Below, one piece after another: positions 1-5,471 of a DNA stretch of 8,497 nucleotides. Source of the DNA: a bacterium (GTDB taxonomy: Bacteria; Gemmatimonadota; Gemmatimonadetes; Gemmatimonadales; Gemmatimonadaceae). The stretch spans positions 1 to 8,497 of the forward strand of contig JAJZRK010000136.1 of assembly GCA_021802745.1 (NCBI GenBank). Reading direction: 5' to 3'. The position numbers and the translations under genes were made by a program. Numbering within the stretch: the first letter of the stretch is position 1; each line of letters opens with the position of its first letter. Under the pieces are notes generated by a model. That model was not told the DNA's origin. It was given only the letters and a program-made list of their open reading frames with translations, and made no database searches.

Positions 1-1
1 G

Positions 2-619
2 CTTGTCACTGCCGCTGACCAACTCGGCCCCGGCGCCGATGCCGTGACGCTGATGACCGTGCATACCGCCAAGGGGCTCGAATTTCCGGTGGTCTTCATC
101 GCGGGCATGGAAGACGGACTCTTCCCGCTGGCCCGCGCCTTCGACGACCCGGAACTGCTCGAGGAGGAGCGCCGGCTCCTCTACGTCGGCATCACGCGCG
201 CCGAGCGCAAGCTGACCCTCACGTGGGCGATGTCGCGACGGCGAAACGGCGAACTGCTCCCCGGCATCATGTCGTCGTTCCTGGCGCCCGTCTCACGGGA
301 GTTGTACGAGGCGCAGATGACGGCGAAGCTGCGCGGCAGCGCGAGCGCGTTCGCGTATTCAACGCCTTCCGCGCGCCGCCCCGGCGCGCCGGTGACGCGC
401 CCCGTCGTCTGGGAAACGGCCGCGGACGAGGAGTCGCAGGTGGCGCCGCGCTACGTGAAGGGCGAGCGGGTGCGGCACAAGGCGTTTGGGAGCGGGACGA
501 TCCTCGAACTCGGCGGCACGGGCCGCGACACCAAGGTCACGATTGAGTTCGACGACGAGGCGGTGGGACGCAAGCGCCTCGTGGTCGCCTTCGCCGCCCT
601 CGAGCGCGCGGACGACTAG
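2..619 (+). CDS. uvrD: UvrD/PcrA-type superfamily 1 DNA helicase, C-terminal part (5' truncated)
   Basis: This is the last 205 residues of an ATP-dependent 3'-5' DNA helicase of the UvrD/PcrA family, which unwinds DNA in nucleotide excision repair, mismatch repair and replication-fork clearance. The frame is open from base 2, so the true start lies outside the window. Visible are the helicase motif 'TVHTAKGLEFPVVF' (about residues 19-32 of the fragment), then 'GMEDGLFP', then motif VI 'EEERRLLYVGITRAERK', which carries the arginine that contacts ATP. After a low-complexity linker, the end ('VKGERVRHKAFGSGTILE' through the final Leu-Glu-Arg region) matches the C-terminal Tudor-like domain of PcrA/UvrD, which binds RNA polymerase in species where it has been studied. 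UvrD and PcrA cannot be told apart from this fragment. It converges on the minus-strand operon ending at 885. Confidence 0.95.
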   Translation, partial: LVTAADQLGPGADAVTLMTVHTAKGLEFPVVFIAGMEDGLFPLARAFDDPELLEEERRLLYVGITRAERKLTLTWAMSRRRNGELLPGIMSSFLAPVSRELYEAQMTAKLRGSASAFAYSTPSARRPGAPVTRPVVWETAADEESQVAPRYVKGERVRHKAFGSGTILELGGTGRDTKVTIEFDDEAVGRKRLVVAFAALERADD

Positions 620-627
620 GGCGTGGT

Positions 628-656
628 CGTGCCGCTTCCATCGCGAACGCGGCACG
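628..656 (+). terminator. GC-rich hairpin just after the helicase stop
   Basis: An 8-bp perfect stem (628-635 with 649-656, CGTGCCGC/GCGGCACG) with a 13-nt loop begins 8 nt after the helicase stop codon. No T-tract follows, so it is not a standard intrinsic terminator. It could be a weak or Rho-assisted 3' end, or chance in GC-rich DNA. The rest of 657-761 shows no gene I can support. Confidence 0.25.
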
Positions 657-761
657 TCCCGACCTCGGGCGTGGCGCAGCGGCTGACGAGCACGCAGCGG
701 TCGGGAGCCCCGGTGCACGAGGTCGCGGCGGACGCCTGAGCACGTGCGCGCTCCGCTCCCA

Positions 762-865
762 GCGGGAACCTTGGGGTCGCTGACCGCGAATACTGGAGGG
801 CGGCCAGGGCGCGAGGCGCCCGGGCCGCCCGAGAATTTCGCGGTCAGCGACCCCAAGGTTCCCGC
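762..865. repeat. REPIN-like long palindrome between convergent genes
   Basis: Two perfect 29-bp inverted arms (762-790 and 837-865) enclose a 46-bp centre. The arms carry the core CCTTGGGGTCGCTGACCGCG and its complement. Inside the centre is a second stem, 798-812 with 816-830, pairing 14 of 15 positions around a 3-nt GAG loop. The single-stranded form can therefore fold into one long cruciform or hairpin with an internal bulge at 791-797/831-836. It fills most of the gap between the helicase stop and the phospholipase stop (887-885), a typical place for REP elements. An inverted pair of REP-like arms is the structure of REPINs, which RAYT transposases of the IS200/IS605 class mobilise. No RAYT is present here, so family membership is inferred. 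It may also act as a two-way transcription barrier, although it lacks a T-tract. Confidence 0.8.
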
Positions 866-884
866 GACGCCGGCCCCGGCGCGC

Positions 885-1838
885 CTACGAGTTGTCGCGC
901 GTCGGCACGTACAGCGGCTTGGCGAGCTGCCCCGTGAAGCCCAGCGACGTCGCCGGCAGGCCGAAGTGGCGCAGCGCCGCCTGGCGCGCCGTCCCCGTGT
1001 CGCCGCCGCGCAGGGCGGTGCGGCGCACCGCCTTCGCCGCGCGCAGCGGCTCTTCCCCCGACGGATCGTGGGCGTACGGTTCGCTGCCGTCCATGCGACG
1101 CAGCAGGTCCACGACGTAGTCGAATGATCGCCCGAGGTACGCACCGACATCGCGCTCCTCGAGGTCCCACCGGCTGCGGGCCGCCATCAGGTTGAACACC
1201 CGCTGCCAGCTGTCCGCATCGGTCACACGCACCATGCCGCGGAAGATGCGGCGGTTGGTGTGCGTGCTGAAGATCGTGGGACTCAGGATGCGGTCGAGGT
1301 GGCTGTCGGCGCGCGCGTGGTCGAGCAGGATGATCTCGTGCGCGCGCCGGCTGTGGCGCGCGCCGAGGTGCCACTCGAACCGGCTCTCCCAGTACGAGTG
1401 GCCCAGCGCACTGGTGCTCGAGGTGGCCGCCAGCTGGTGCGGCACGAACCAGTTGTGCGCCACGACGTCAGCCGCGAGATGCGCGAGATAACCGTACGCG
1501 AAGGCCTGCAGCGTCTCGTCGCGCGCGCCGTCGAGAATTTCGAGGCCGACGTACCAGTGGTGGCAATGCCGTCCGAAGCGCGCGTACTTCTTGGCGATGC
1601 TCGTGTCGGCGGCAATGGAGCCGTAGAGGAAATCGTACGGAAAGGCCGTGAGCAATTCCGCCAGGCGCGGCGGCAGCAGGAACGCCGACCGCAGCACCGC
1701 CTCGCCGAGCAGGATGTGCGTCCCCGGCGTCCAGGCGTGCGCGGCGGCGGGAGTCAGCACAAGCAGCAGTCCCACGACGACGGCGACGTGCCACGCCGTT
1801 GCGGACCCCGACCAGCTGGGGTGCGTGGGACCGGTCAT
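885..1838 (-). CDS. Exported zinc-dependent phospholipase C family protein
   Basis: This encodes 317 aa. The first part is a signal peptide: a hydrophobic stretch at residues 18-33, then a cleavage site AHA|W after residue 35. The mature protein would begin with Trp36, as in Bacillus cereus phospholipase C, where the N-terminal Trp is itself a zinc ligand. Other candidate ligands follow in family order: H41 (in 'WTPGTH'), D69 or D78 ('PYDFLYGSIAADTS'), H91/H93/H94 ('RHCHHW'), H120, D124 and H128 ('HLAADVVAHNWF'), then H147 and E151 ('HSYWE'). This supports a trinuclear zinc hydrolase acting outside the cytoplasmic membrane; the substrate is unknown and need not be a phospholipid. The ATG at 1838 is chosen because it starts the signal peptide and lies 10 nt after the upstream gene's stop, with GGTGA just before it. 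A GTG at 1844 is an alternative; an ATG at 1901 would add an Arg-rich stretch inside the upstream gene. Confidence 0.82.
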   Translation of the reverse strand: MTGPTHPSWSGSATAWHVAVVVGLLLVLTPAAAHAWTPGTHILLGEAVLRSAFLLPPRLAELLTAFPYDFLYGSIAADTSIAKKYARFGRHCHHWYVGLEILDGARDETLQAFAYGYLAHLAADVVAHNWFVPHQLAATSSTSALGHSYWESRFEWHLGARHSRRAHEIILLDHARADSHLDRILSPTIFSTHTNRRIFRGMVRVTDADSWQRVFNLMAARSRWDLEERDVGAYLGRSFDYVVDLLRRMDGSEPYAHDPSGEEPLRAAKAVRRTALRGGDTGTARQAALRHFGLPATSLGFTGQLAKPLYVPTRDNS

Positions 1839-1848
1839 GGTCACCAGC

Positions 1849-2619
1849 CTACGGCGCGGGCGCGTCGCCACCCGCGCCGCGTCCCCCGGCACCGCCGCCA
1901 CCCCGGCGGCGCCGACGGCGACGCTTTGGCTTCGACGGTGGCGCCGCGGGCTCCTCGGCGTACGGAGATTCCAGCGCGTCGTCCCCGGCGAGGCGCAGTG
2001 GTTCGTCGAACTCCTCGTCGGGTGATGCCTCGTGCTCCCGCTGCCGTTCGCGGTCGAGATGCCGAGGCTCCTGCCGCCGGGTCTCGTCCGGTCGTGGCGC
2101 GGGGGGCCGCGGCGCGGCCTCGCGCCGCGACGGCGGCTCGTCGGGCGTGCGGAAGAGCCTTCGTCCAGCCTGGAACGTGCTCACCGCCGCCGCGGCCACC
2201 TCGGTCACCGCCTCCGCCTTGTCCGTCACCCGAGCGAGGAGTTCGCCGAAGTCGTCAATGCGGTCGGCGATCCCGGTCACCGAATCGCGTACGCGCGTCG
2301 TCGCGACCGACAGCGCTTCTGCCGCGGCGGTGGCGTCGCGCTTCACGACGTCGGTGAGCGCTCGCACATTCTCGGCCGCCGTGGTGGCGCTCGCGATCAT
2401 CGGGTCCACCTTCGCGCTCAGGCGGCCCAATTGTTCCTGCATCGCCTGCTGCGCCTTCCACATGCGGTAGAAGATGACGGCGAGGAGCACCACGACCACG
2501 AGGGTGACGACCTGGGCGAGCCCGGCGGTCACGAAGACCACCTGCTCGAAGCCCGTGCGGTCGGGCGGCAGTTGCCGCACCAGCATCGTGTCAACCGCGG
2601 ATTGGAGGAGCGGAGTCAT
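1849..2619 (-). CDS. DUF948-like membrane-anchored coiled-coil protein with Arg/Gly-rich tail
   Basis: This encodes 256 aa of unknown function. Residues 27-51 form one strongly hydrophobic segment ('[18 protein letters not shown]'), which I read as a transmembrane helix. Residues 55-150 are Ala-, Val-, Asp- and Thr-rich with long heptad-like spacing, as in DUF948 or methyl-accepting-chemotaxis-like coiled coils. Residues 158-229 are a charged Pro/Arg/Glu linker that looks disordered. The tail at 230-256 holds seven consecutive Arg, then Gly-rich sequence. The long basic tail could bind nucleic acid or acidic lipids, but nothing proves this. The ATG at 2619 is chosen because it lies just ahead of the membrane segment; the frame stays open far upstream only as a shadow antisense to murA. 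A GGGGGCGGA stretch 10-18 nt before the ATG may be the ribosome binding site. It is the first gene of the operon with the phospholipase-like gene. Confidence 0.75.
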   Translation of the reverse strand: MTPLLQSAVDTMLVRQLPPDRTGFEQVVFVTAGLAQVVTLVVVVLLAVIFYRMWKAQQAMQEQLGRLSAKVDPMIASATTAAENVRALTDVVKRDATAAAEALSVATTRVRDSVTGIADRIDDFGELLARVTDKAEAVTEVAAAAVSTFQAGRRLFRTPDEPPSRREAAPRPPAPRPDETRRQEPRHLDRERQREHEASPDEEFDEPLRLAGDDALESPYAEEPAAPPSKPKRRRRRRRGGGGAGGRGAGGDAPAP

Positions 2620-2667
2620 GTTCGTAGCATCCGCCCCCGCGCCGGCAAATGCAAGGGCGGGGAAGGA

Positions 2668-2818
2668 GACTGAGGATTGGGAATCCGGATCGGGATCTCC
2701 GATGGCGATCCATGACGGCGATGCGCGACGACCGCAGCGGAGGCGACAACCTCGGCATCGCGAGTCGCGGTCGGACATCGTCATCGGCAATCCCACTCCG
2801 ACTTCCCGATCCTCAATC
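2668..2818. repeat. Imperfect palindromic element in the divergent intergenic region
   Basis: Arms 2668-2709 and 2777-2818 are inverted copies that match at 33 of 42 positions, around a 67-bp centre. The left arm reads as degenerate short units of the type GGGAATC/CGGGATC, and the right arm carries the complement (CAATCCCACTCCG, CTTCCCGATCC). Mismatches fall mostly in pairs at regular spacing. The centre can form further short stems, for example 2724-2729 with 2764-2769. There is no coding signal. It occupies almost all of the gap between the DUF948-like gene (start 2619) and murA (start 2858). I read it as an intergenic repeat of unknown family, not related to the 762-865 palindrome in sequence. 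Confidence 0.6.
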
Positions 2819-2821
2819 GCA

Positions 2822-2850
2822 TTCCCAGATCTCCCCTCAGCACGTAACTT
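2822..2850 (+). promoter_or_regulatory. Probable leaderless promoter of murA
   Basis: The sequence has TTCCCA at 2822-2827 (4 of 6 matches to TTGACA), a 17-bp spacer, and TAACTT at 2845-2850 (a TANNNT -10). The -10 ends 7 nt before the murA ATG, so transcription would start at or within 1-2 nt of the start codon. There is no Shine-Dalgarno sequence: the 7 nt before ATG are CCCCCTC. Both facts fit a leaderless mRNA. The -35 box starts 3 bp after the palindromic element ends. Confidence 0.45.
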
Positions 2851-2857
2851 CCCCCTC

Positions 2858-4141
2858 ATGAGATTCCTCGTCGAAGGCGGGCGTCCGCTCAGCGGCACCA
2901 TCCGCCCCTCCGGCAACAAGAACGCCGCGCTGCCCATCGTCGCCGCCACGCTCCTCACCGAGCATCCGGTGACGCTGCAGAACGTGCCGCGCATCAAGGA
3001 CATCGAGATCCTCGTCGAGCTCATTGCCACCACCGGCGCCGAGGCGCGCTGGACGGGGACGAGCACCCTGCAGGTGCACGCCAAGTCGGTCTCGGCGCGC
3101 TCGCTCGACCTCGAGATGTGCAAGCGCATCCGCGGCTCCATCCTGCTCGCCGCGCCGCTCCTTGCGCGCTGCGGCGAGGCGACGCTGTCGCCGCCGGGCG
3201 GCGACGTCATCGGCCGCCGCCGGCTTGACACGCACTTTCTCGCGCTCGAGCAGCTCGGTGTGCAGCACGCGCTGTCCGACCAGATCCACTTCACGACGAA
3301 GGGGCTCGTCGGCGCCGACGTCTTTCTCGACGAGCCGAGCGTCACCGGCACCGAAAACGCGGTGATGGCCGCCGTGGCGGCGCGCGGGACGACGATCCTG
3401 CGCAACGCCGCCAGCGAGCCCCATGTGCAGGATCTCTGCGAGTTTCTCGTGGCGCTGGGCGCGCGCATCGAGGGCATCGGCACCAACACGCTCACGGCGC
3501 ACGGCGGTGCCACGCTCGGCGGCGCCACGCATGCCATCGGCCCCGATCACATCGAGGTCGGCTCGTTCATCGGGCTCGCCGCCGTGACGCGCAGCGAGCT
3601 GCGCATCGCCAGCGCCGGCGTGCGCCACCTCCGCTCGGTGCTGATGGGCTTCGAGCGGCTCGGCATCACGTGCCGCACCGAGGGCGACGACCTCATCGTT
3701 CCCGCGCGGCAGTCCATGGTCATCCAGAACGACCTTGGCGGCCACGTGCCGAAGCTCGAGGACCAGCCGTGGCCGGCCTTCCCGGCCGACGTGATGTCCA
3801 TCGCCATCGTCACGGCGACGCAGTGCAACGGACTCATCCTGATGCACGAGAAGATGTTCGAGTCGCGCCTGTTCTTCGTGGACAAGCTGGTCTCGATGGG
3901 GGCGCGCATCGTGCTGTGCGATCCGCACCGCGCGCTCGTCGCCGGCCCGTCCGAGCTGCACGCCGGCACCGTCGAAAGCCCCGACATCCGCGCCGGCATG
4001 GCCATGCTGCTGGCCGCGCTCTGTGCGCGGGGGACGAGCACCATCAAGAACGTCGGCCAGATTGACCGGGGCTACGAGCGCATTGACGAGCGCCTCAACG
4101 CCCTGGGCGCGAACATCACGCGGGTGCCGGAGGACAGATGA
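2858..4141 (+). CDS. murA: UDP-N-acetylglucosamine 1-carboxyvinyltransferase (MurA)
   Basis: MurA transfers enolpyruvate from PEP to UDP-GlcNAc in the cytoplasm, the first committed step of peptidoglycan synthesis. The 427 aa equal the usual family length. Visible are the substrate-binding '[10 protein letters not shown]' (K21, N22), R92 ('[15 protein letters not shown]'), the flexible loop '[16 protein letters not shown]', D311 in 'PAFPADVMS' (the general-base Asp305 of E. coli), and 'DRGYERID' near the end (R404). The loop residue equal to E. coli Cys115 is Asp116 (codon GAC at 3203-3205). Asp at this site keeps activity but makes the enzyme insensitive to fosfomycin in Mycobacterium, Chlamydia and Borrelia. 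The start at 2858 is the only Met that gives the family N-terminus ('[13 protein letters not shown]'). There is no Shine-Dalgarno. The stop overlaps the pgeF start (ATGA, 4138-4141), so the two are translationally coupled. Confidence 0.97.
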   Translation: MRFLVEGGRPLSGTIRPSGNKNAALPIVAATLLTEHPVTLQNVPRIKDIEILVELIATTGAEARWTGTSTLQVHAKSVSARSLDLEMCKRIRGSILLAAPLLARCGEATLSPPGGDVIGRRRLDTHFLALEQLGVQHALSDQIHFTTKGLVGADVFLDEPSVTGTENAVMAAVAARGTTILRNAASEPHVQDLCEFLVALGARIEGIGTNTLTAHGGATLGGATHAIGPDHIEVGSFIGLAAVTRSELRIASAGVRHLRSVLMGFERLGITCRTEGDDLIVPARQSMVIQNDLGGHVPKLEDQPWPAFPADVMSIAIVTATQCNGLILMHEKMFESRLFFVDKLVSMGARIVLCDPHRALVAGPSELHAGTVESPDIRAGMAMLLAALCARGTSTIKNVGQIDRGYERIDERLNALGANITRVPEDR

Positions 4142-4836
4142 GCGGCGCGCTCCCGCCGCGGGAGCGCGTCGCATCGTTCGCCGTGCTCGGGCTGTCGGCG
4201 TTCACCACCACGCGCGACGCCGGCACCTACGGCTTCACCGACGACGCGCCCGTGCACGAGGTGAACGACCGCTGGTTCGCGCTGACGCGCGTCACCGGCG
4301 GTCGTCTGGCGTCGGCGCACCAGGTGCACGGCGCCCGCGTCGTCACGCACGTTCCGGGCTGGGATGGCTGGCTGCGGGTGGATTCCGCCGACGGGCACGC
4401 CATGGCGCACCACGACACCGCGCTCGTCGTCACCATCGCCGACTGCGTTCCCGTCTTCATCGGGCATCCCAAGGGCGCCTCGGCGCTGCTCCACGCCGGT
4501 TGGCGCGGCGTGGCCGGCGGCATCCTCGACGCCGGCCTGCGCGCGCTCTCGGCGCTGGGCTGCGGTGCCAGTGACCTCATTGTCCACCTCGGCCCCGCCA
4601 TTTGCGGCGCGTGCTACGAGGTGGGGCCCGACGTCTACGCGCAGCTGATGCGGCGCACGATAGACCATCCTGCACCGGTGGACCTGCGTTCACTCCTCGC
4701 CGATCAGGCGCGGATCGCCGGCGTGAAGCAGGTGGAGATCAGCGAGTGCTGTACGCGCTGCCACCGCGAGCGCTTCTTCTCGCATCGGGGAGGCGACACC
4801 GGCCGTCAGGTGGCCGTGATCGCGCCCGCGGCGTAG
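4138..4836 (+). CDS. pgeF: Peptidoglycan editing factor PgeF (YfiH/LACC1 family multicopper-oxidase-like protein)
   Basis: This encodes 232 aa of the YfiH/LACC1 family. Members were first called polyphenol oxidases or laccases; later work showed purine nucleoside phosphorylase/deaminase activity, and in E. coli a role in preventing L-Ser from replacing L-Ala in peptidoglycan. The conserved metal and catalytic residues are all present: H61 in 'SAHQVHG', C103 in 'IADCVPVF' and H119 in '[12 protein letters not shown]'. These are followed by the family signatures '[15 protein letters not shown]' (152-166) and '[20 protein letters not shown]' (205-224). There is no signal peptide, so it is cytoplasmic. 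Its ATG overlaps the murA TGA, making this a two-gene unit in which a wall-synthesis enzyme is coupled to its likely editing partner. The exact reaction in this organism is unproven. Confidence 0.93.
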   Translation: MSGALPPRERVASFAVLGLSAFTTTRDAGTYGFTDDAPVHEVNDRWFALTRVTGGRLASAHQVHGARVVTHVPGWDGWLRVDSADGHAMAHHDTALVVTIADCVPVFIGHPKGASALLHAGWRGVAGGILDAGLRALSALGCGASDLIVHLGPAICGACYEVGPDVYAQLMRRTIDHPAPVDLRSLLADQARIAGVKQVEISECCTRCHRERFFSHRGGDTGRQVAVIAPAA

Positions 4837-4878
4837 ACCGTTGCGCGGCCGCCGTTTTGCGCGCGCCGCCGCGGCGTC

Positions 4879-4907
4879 TTGACGCTGGCTCGCAAGGCAT
4901 CTATAAT
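4879..4907 (+). promoter_or_regulatory. Near-consensus sigma70 promoter of the rimP-nusA-infB operon
   Basis: TTGACG (4879-4884) is separated by exactly 17 bp from a perfect TATAAT (4902-4907). Transcription should start near 4913-4915, giving a leader of about 80 nt before rimP. An AT-rich perfect -10 is conspicuous in such GC-rich DNA. The 42 bp between the pgeF stop and this promoter (4837-4878) are GC-rich and have no clear terminator with a T-tract. Confidence 0.85.
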
Positions 4908-4940
4908 ACTCAGGCTGGGCGGGGTAGCGTCCGCCTTGGG

Positions 4941-4968
4941 AATGTGGGGTCGCCCCCCACATTTTTTT
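4941..4968 (+). terminator. Intrinsic terminator/attenuator in the rimP-nusA leader
   Basis: A 9-bp perfect stem (AATGTGGGG 4941-4949 with CCCCACATT 4955-4963) has a 5-nt loop TCGCC. Its 3' arm runs into seven Ts (4962-4968), then GT and CTTTTT. It lies about 28 nt after the predicted transcription start and 25 nt before the rimP start, so it would stop operon transcription unless bypassed. A smaller upstream stem (4918-4922 with 4931-4935, GGCGG/CCGCC) and an alternative pairing of GGGG 4921-4924 with CCCC 4953-4956 could compete with it. It is too far from pgeF, and on the wrong side of the strong promoter, to be simply the murA-pgeF terminator, although it may serve both. Confidence 0.85.
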
Positions 4969-4992
4969 GTCTTTTTGGGGGATTGAAATCAA

Positions 4993-5460
4993 GTGAAGCA
5001 AGCGTTGGAACCCATTGTAATTGCTGCACTTGAGTCACTTGGCTACGACCTCGTCGAGTTGCGCGTTGGCGGCACACGCCAGCGTCCGTTGCTCGATGTG
5101 CGCATTGACCGACGCGACCTCCAGAAGGTCACGGTGGATGATTGCGCGGGAGCATCGCGGGCCATCGAGGCGCAATTGGATGCAGATCCATCGCTCTTCG
5201 GCGACCGCTACGTGCTCGAGGTCTCGTCACCGGGAATGGAACGGCCGCTGCGCACGGAGAGCGATTGGCATCGCTTCACCGGACGTCGGGCGAACGTGAA
5301 GAGCGCGGCCCTCGGGGGGCGCGTCGAAGTGGAGATCGTGGGCGTCGACAACGACGCGGGCGCACCGCGCCTGCGCCTGCGCGACGCCAAGGGAGTTGAG
5401 CACCTGCTCGGGTTGGCCGAGGTGGACGAGGCCCGCCTGGTGTTTCACTGGAAACCGTAA
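4993..5460 (+). CDS. rimP: Ribosome maturation factor RimP
   Basis: RimP is a cytoplasmic factor that binds the 30S subunit and helps its assembly around S12 and the central pseudoknot. The 155 aa are the normal length. The N-terminal alpha/beta domain (about 1-85) contains 'VTVDDCAGASRAIEAQLD' (47-64) and 'YVLEVSSPGMERPL' (73-86), the family's most conserved stretches. The C-terminal SH3-like barrel covers about 87-155. The start is GTG at 4993, placed 11 nt after a GGGGG run (4977-4981) that can act as the ribosome binding site. It is the first gene of the operon, with nusA beginning 11 nt after its stop. Confidence 0.95.
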   Translation: MKQALEPIVIAALESLGYDLVELRVGGTRQRPLLDVRIDRRDLQKVTVDDCAGASRAIEAQLDADPSLFGDRYVLEVSSPGMERPLRTESDWHRFTGRRANVKSAALGGRVEVEIVGVDNDAGAPRLRLRDAKGVEHLLGLAEVDEARLVFHWKP

Positions 5461-5471
5461 CGAGGTCGTGG

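Noticed and set aside
623..739. Small plus-strand frame (GTG start, 38 aa) after the helicase
   Set aside because: It has no ribosome binding site and no recognisable sequence; open frames of this length are expected at this GC content.
1260..2357. Plus-strand open frame of 365 codons across the minus-strand operon
   Set aside because: It is Arg/Pro/Ala-rich, overlaps two minus-strand genes with clear protein features, and has no recognisable domain.
2474..2857. Upstream extension of the murA frame to an ATG at 2474
   Set aside because: The extra 128 residues run antisense through the DUF948-like gene and through the palindrome, and do not resemble MurA. The family N-terminus begins at 2858.
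2620..3537. Upstream extension of the DUF948-like frame into the murA region
   Set aside because: The added N-terminus is the antisense of murA and the repeat. The membrane segment and a plausible ribosome binding site support the ATG at 2619.
2837..4174. Minus-strand open frame of 445 codons opposite murA
   Set aside because: It mirrors murA almost exactly and is Arg/Gly/His-rich with no family features; it is a high-GC shadow.
4837..4878. Possible GC-rich terminator hairpin after pgeF (4844-4849 with 4868-4873)
   Set aside because: A 6-bp stem with an 18-nt loop and no T-tract is not convincing.
4837..4992. A tRNA gene (as metY in the E. coli nusA operon leader)
   Set aside because: No cloverleaf, TPsiC-arm sequence or CCA end can be found in the 156 bp; only the promoter and terminator are seen.
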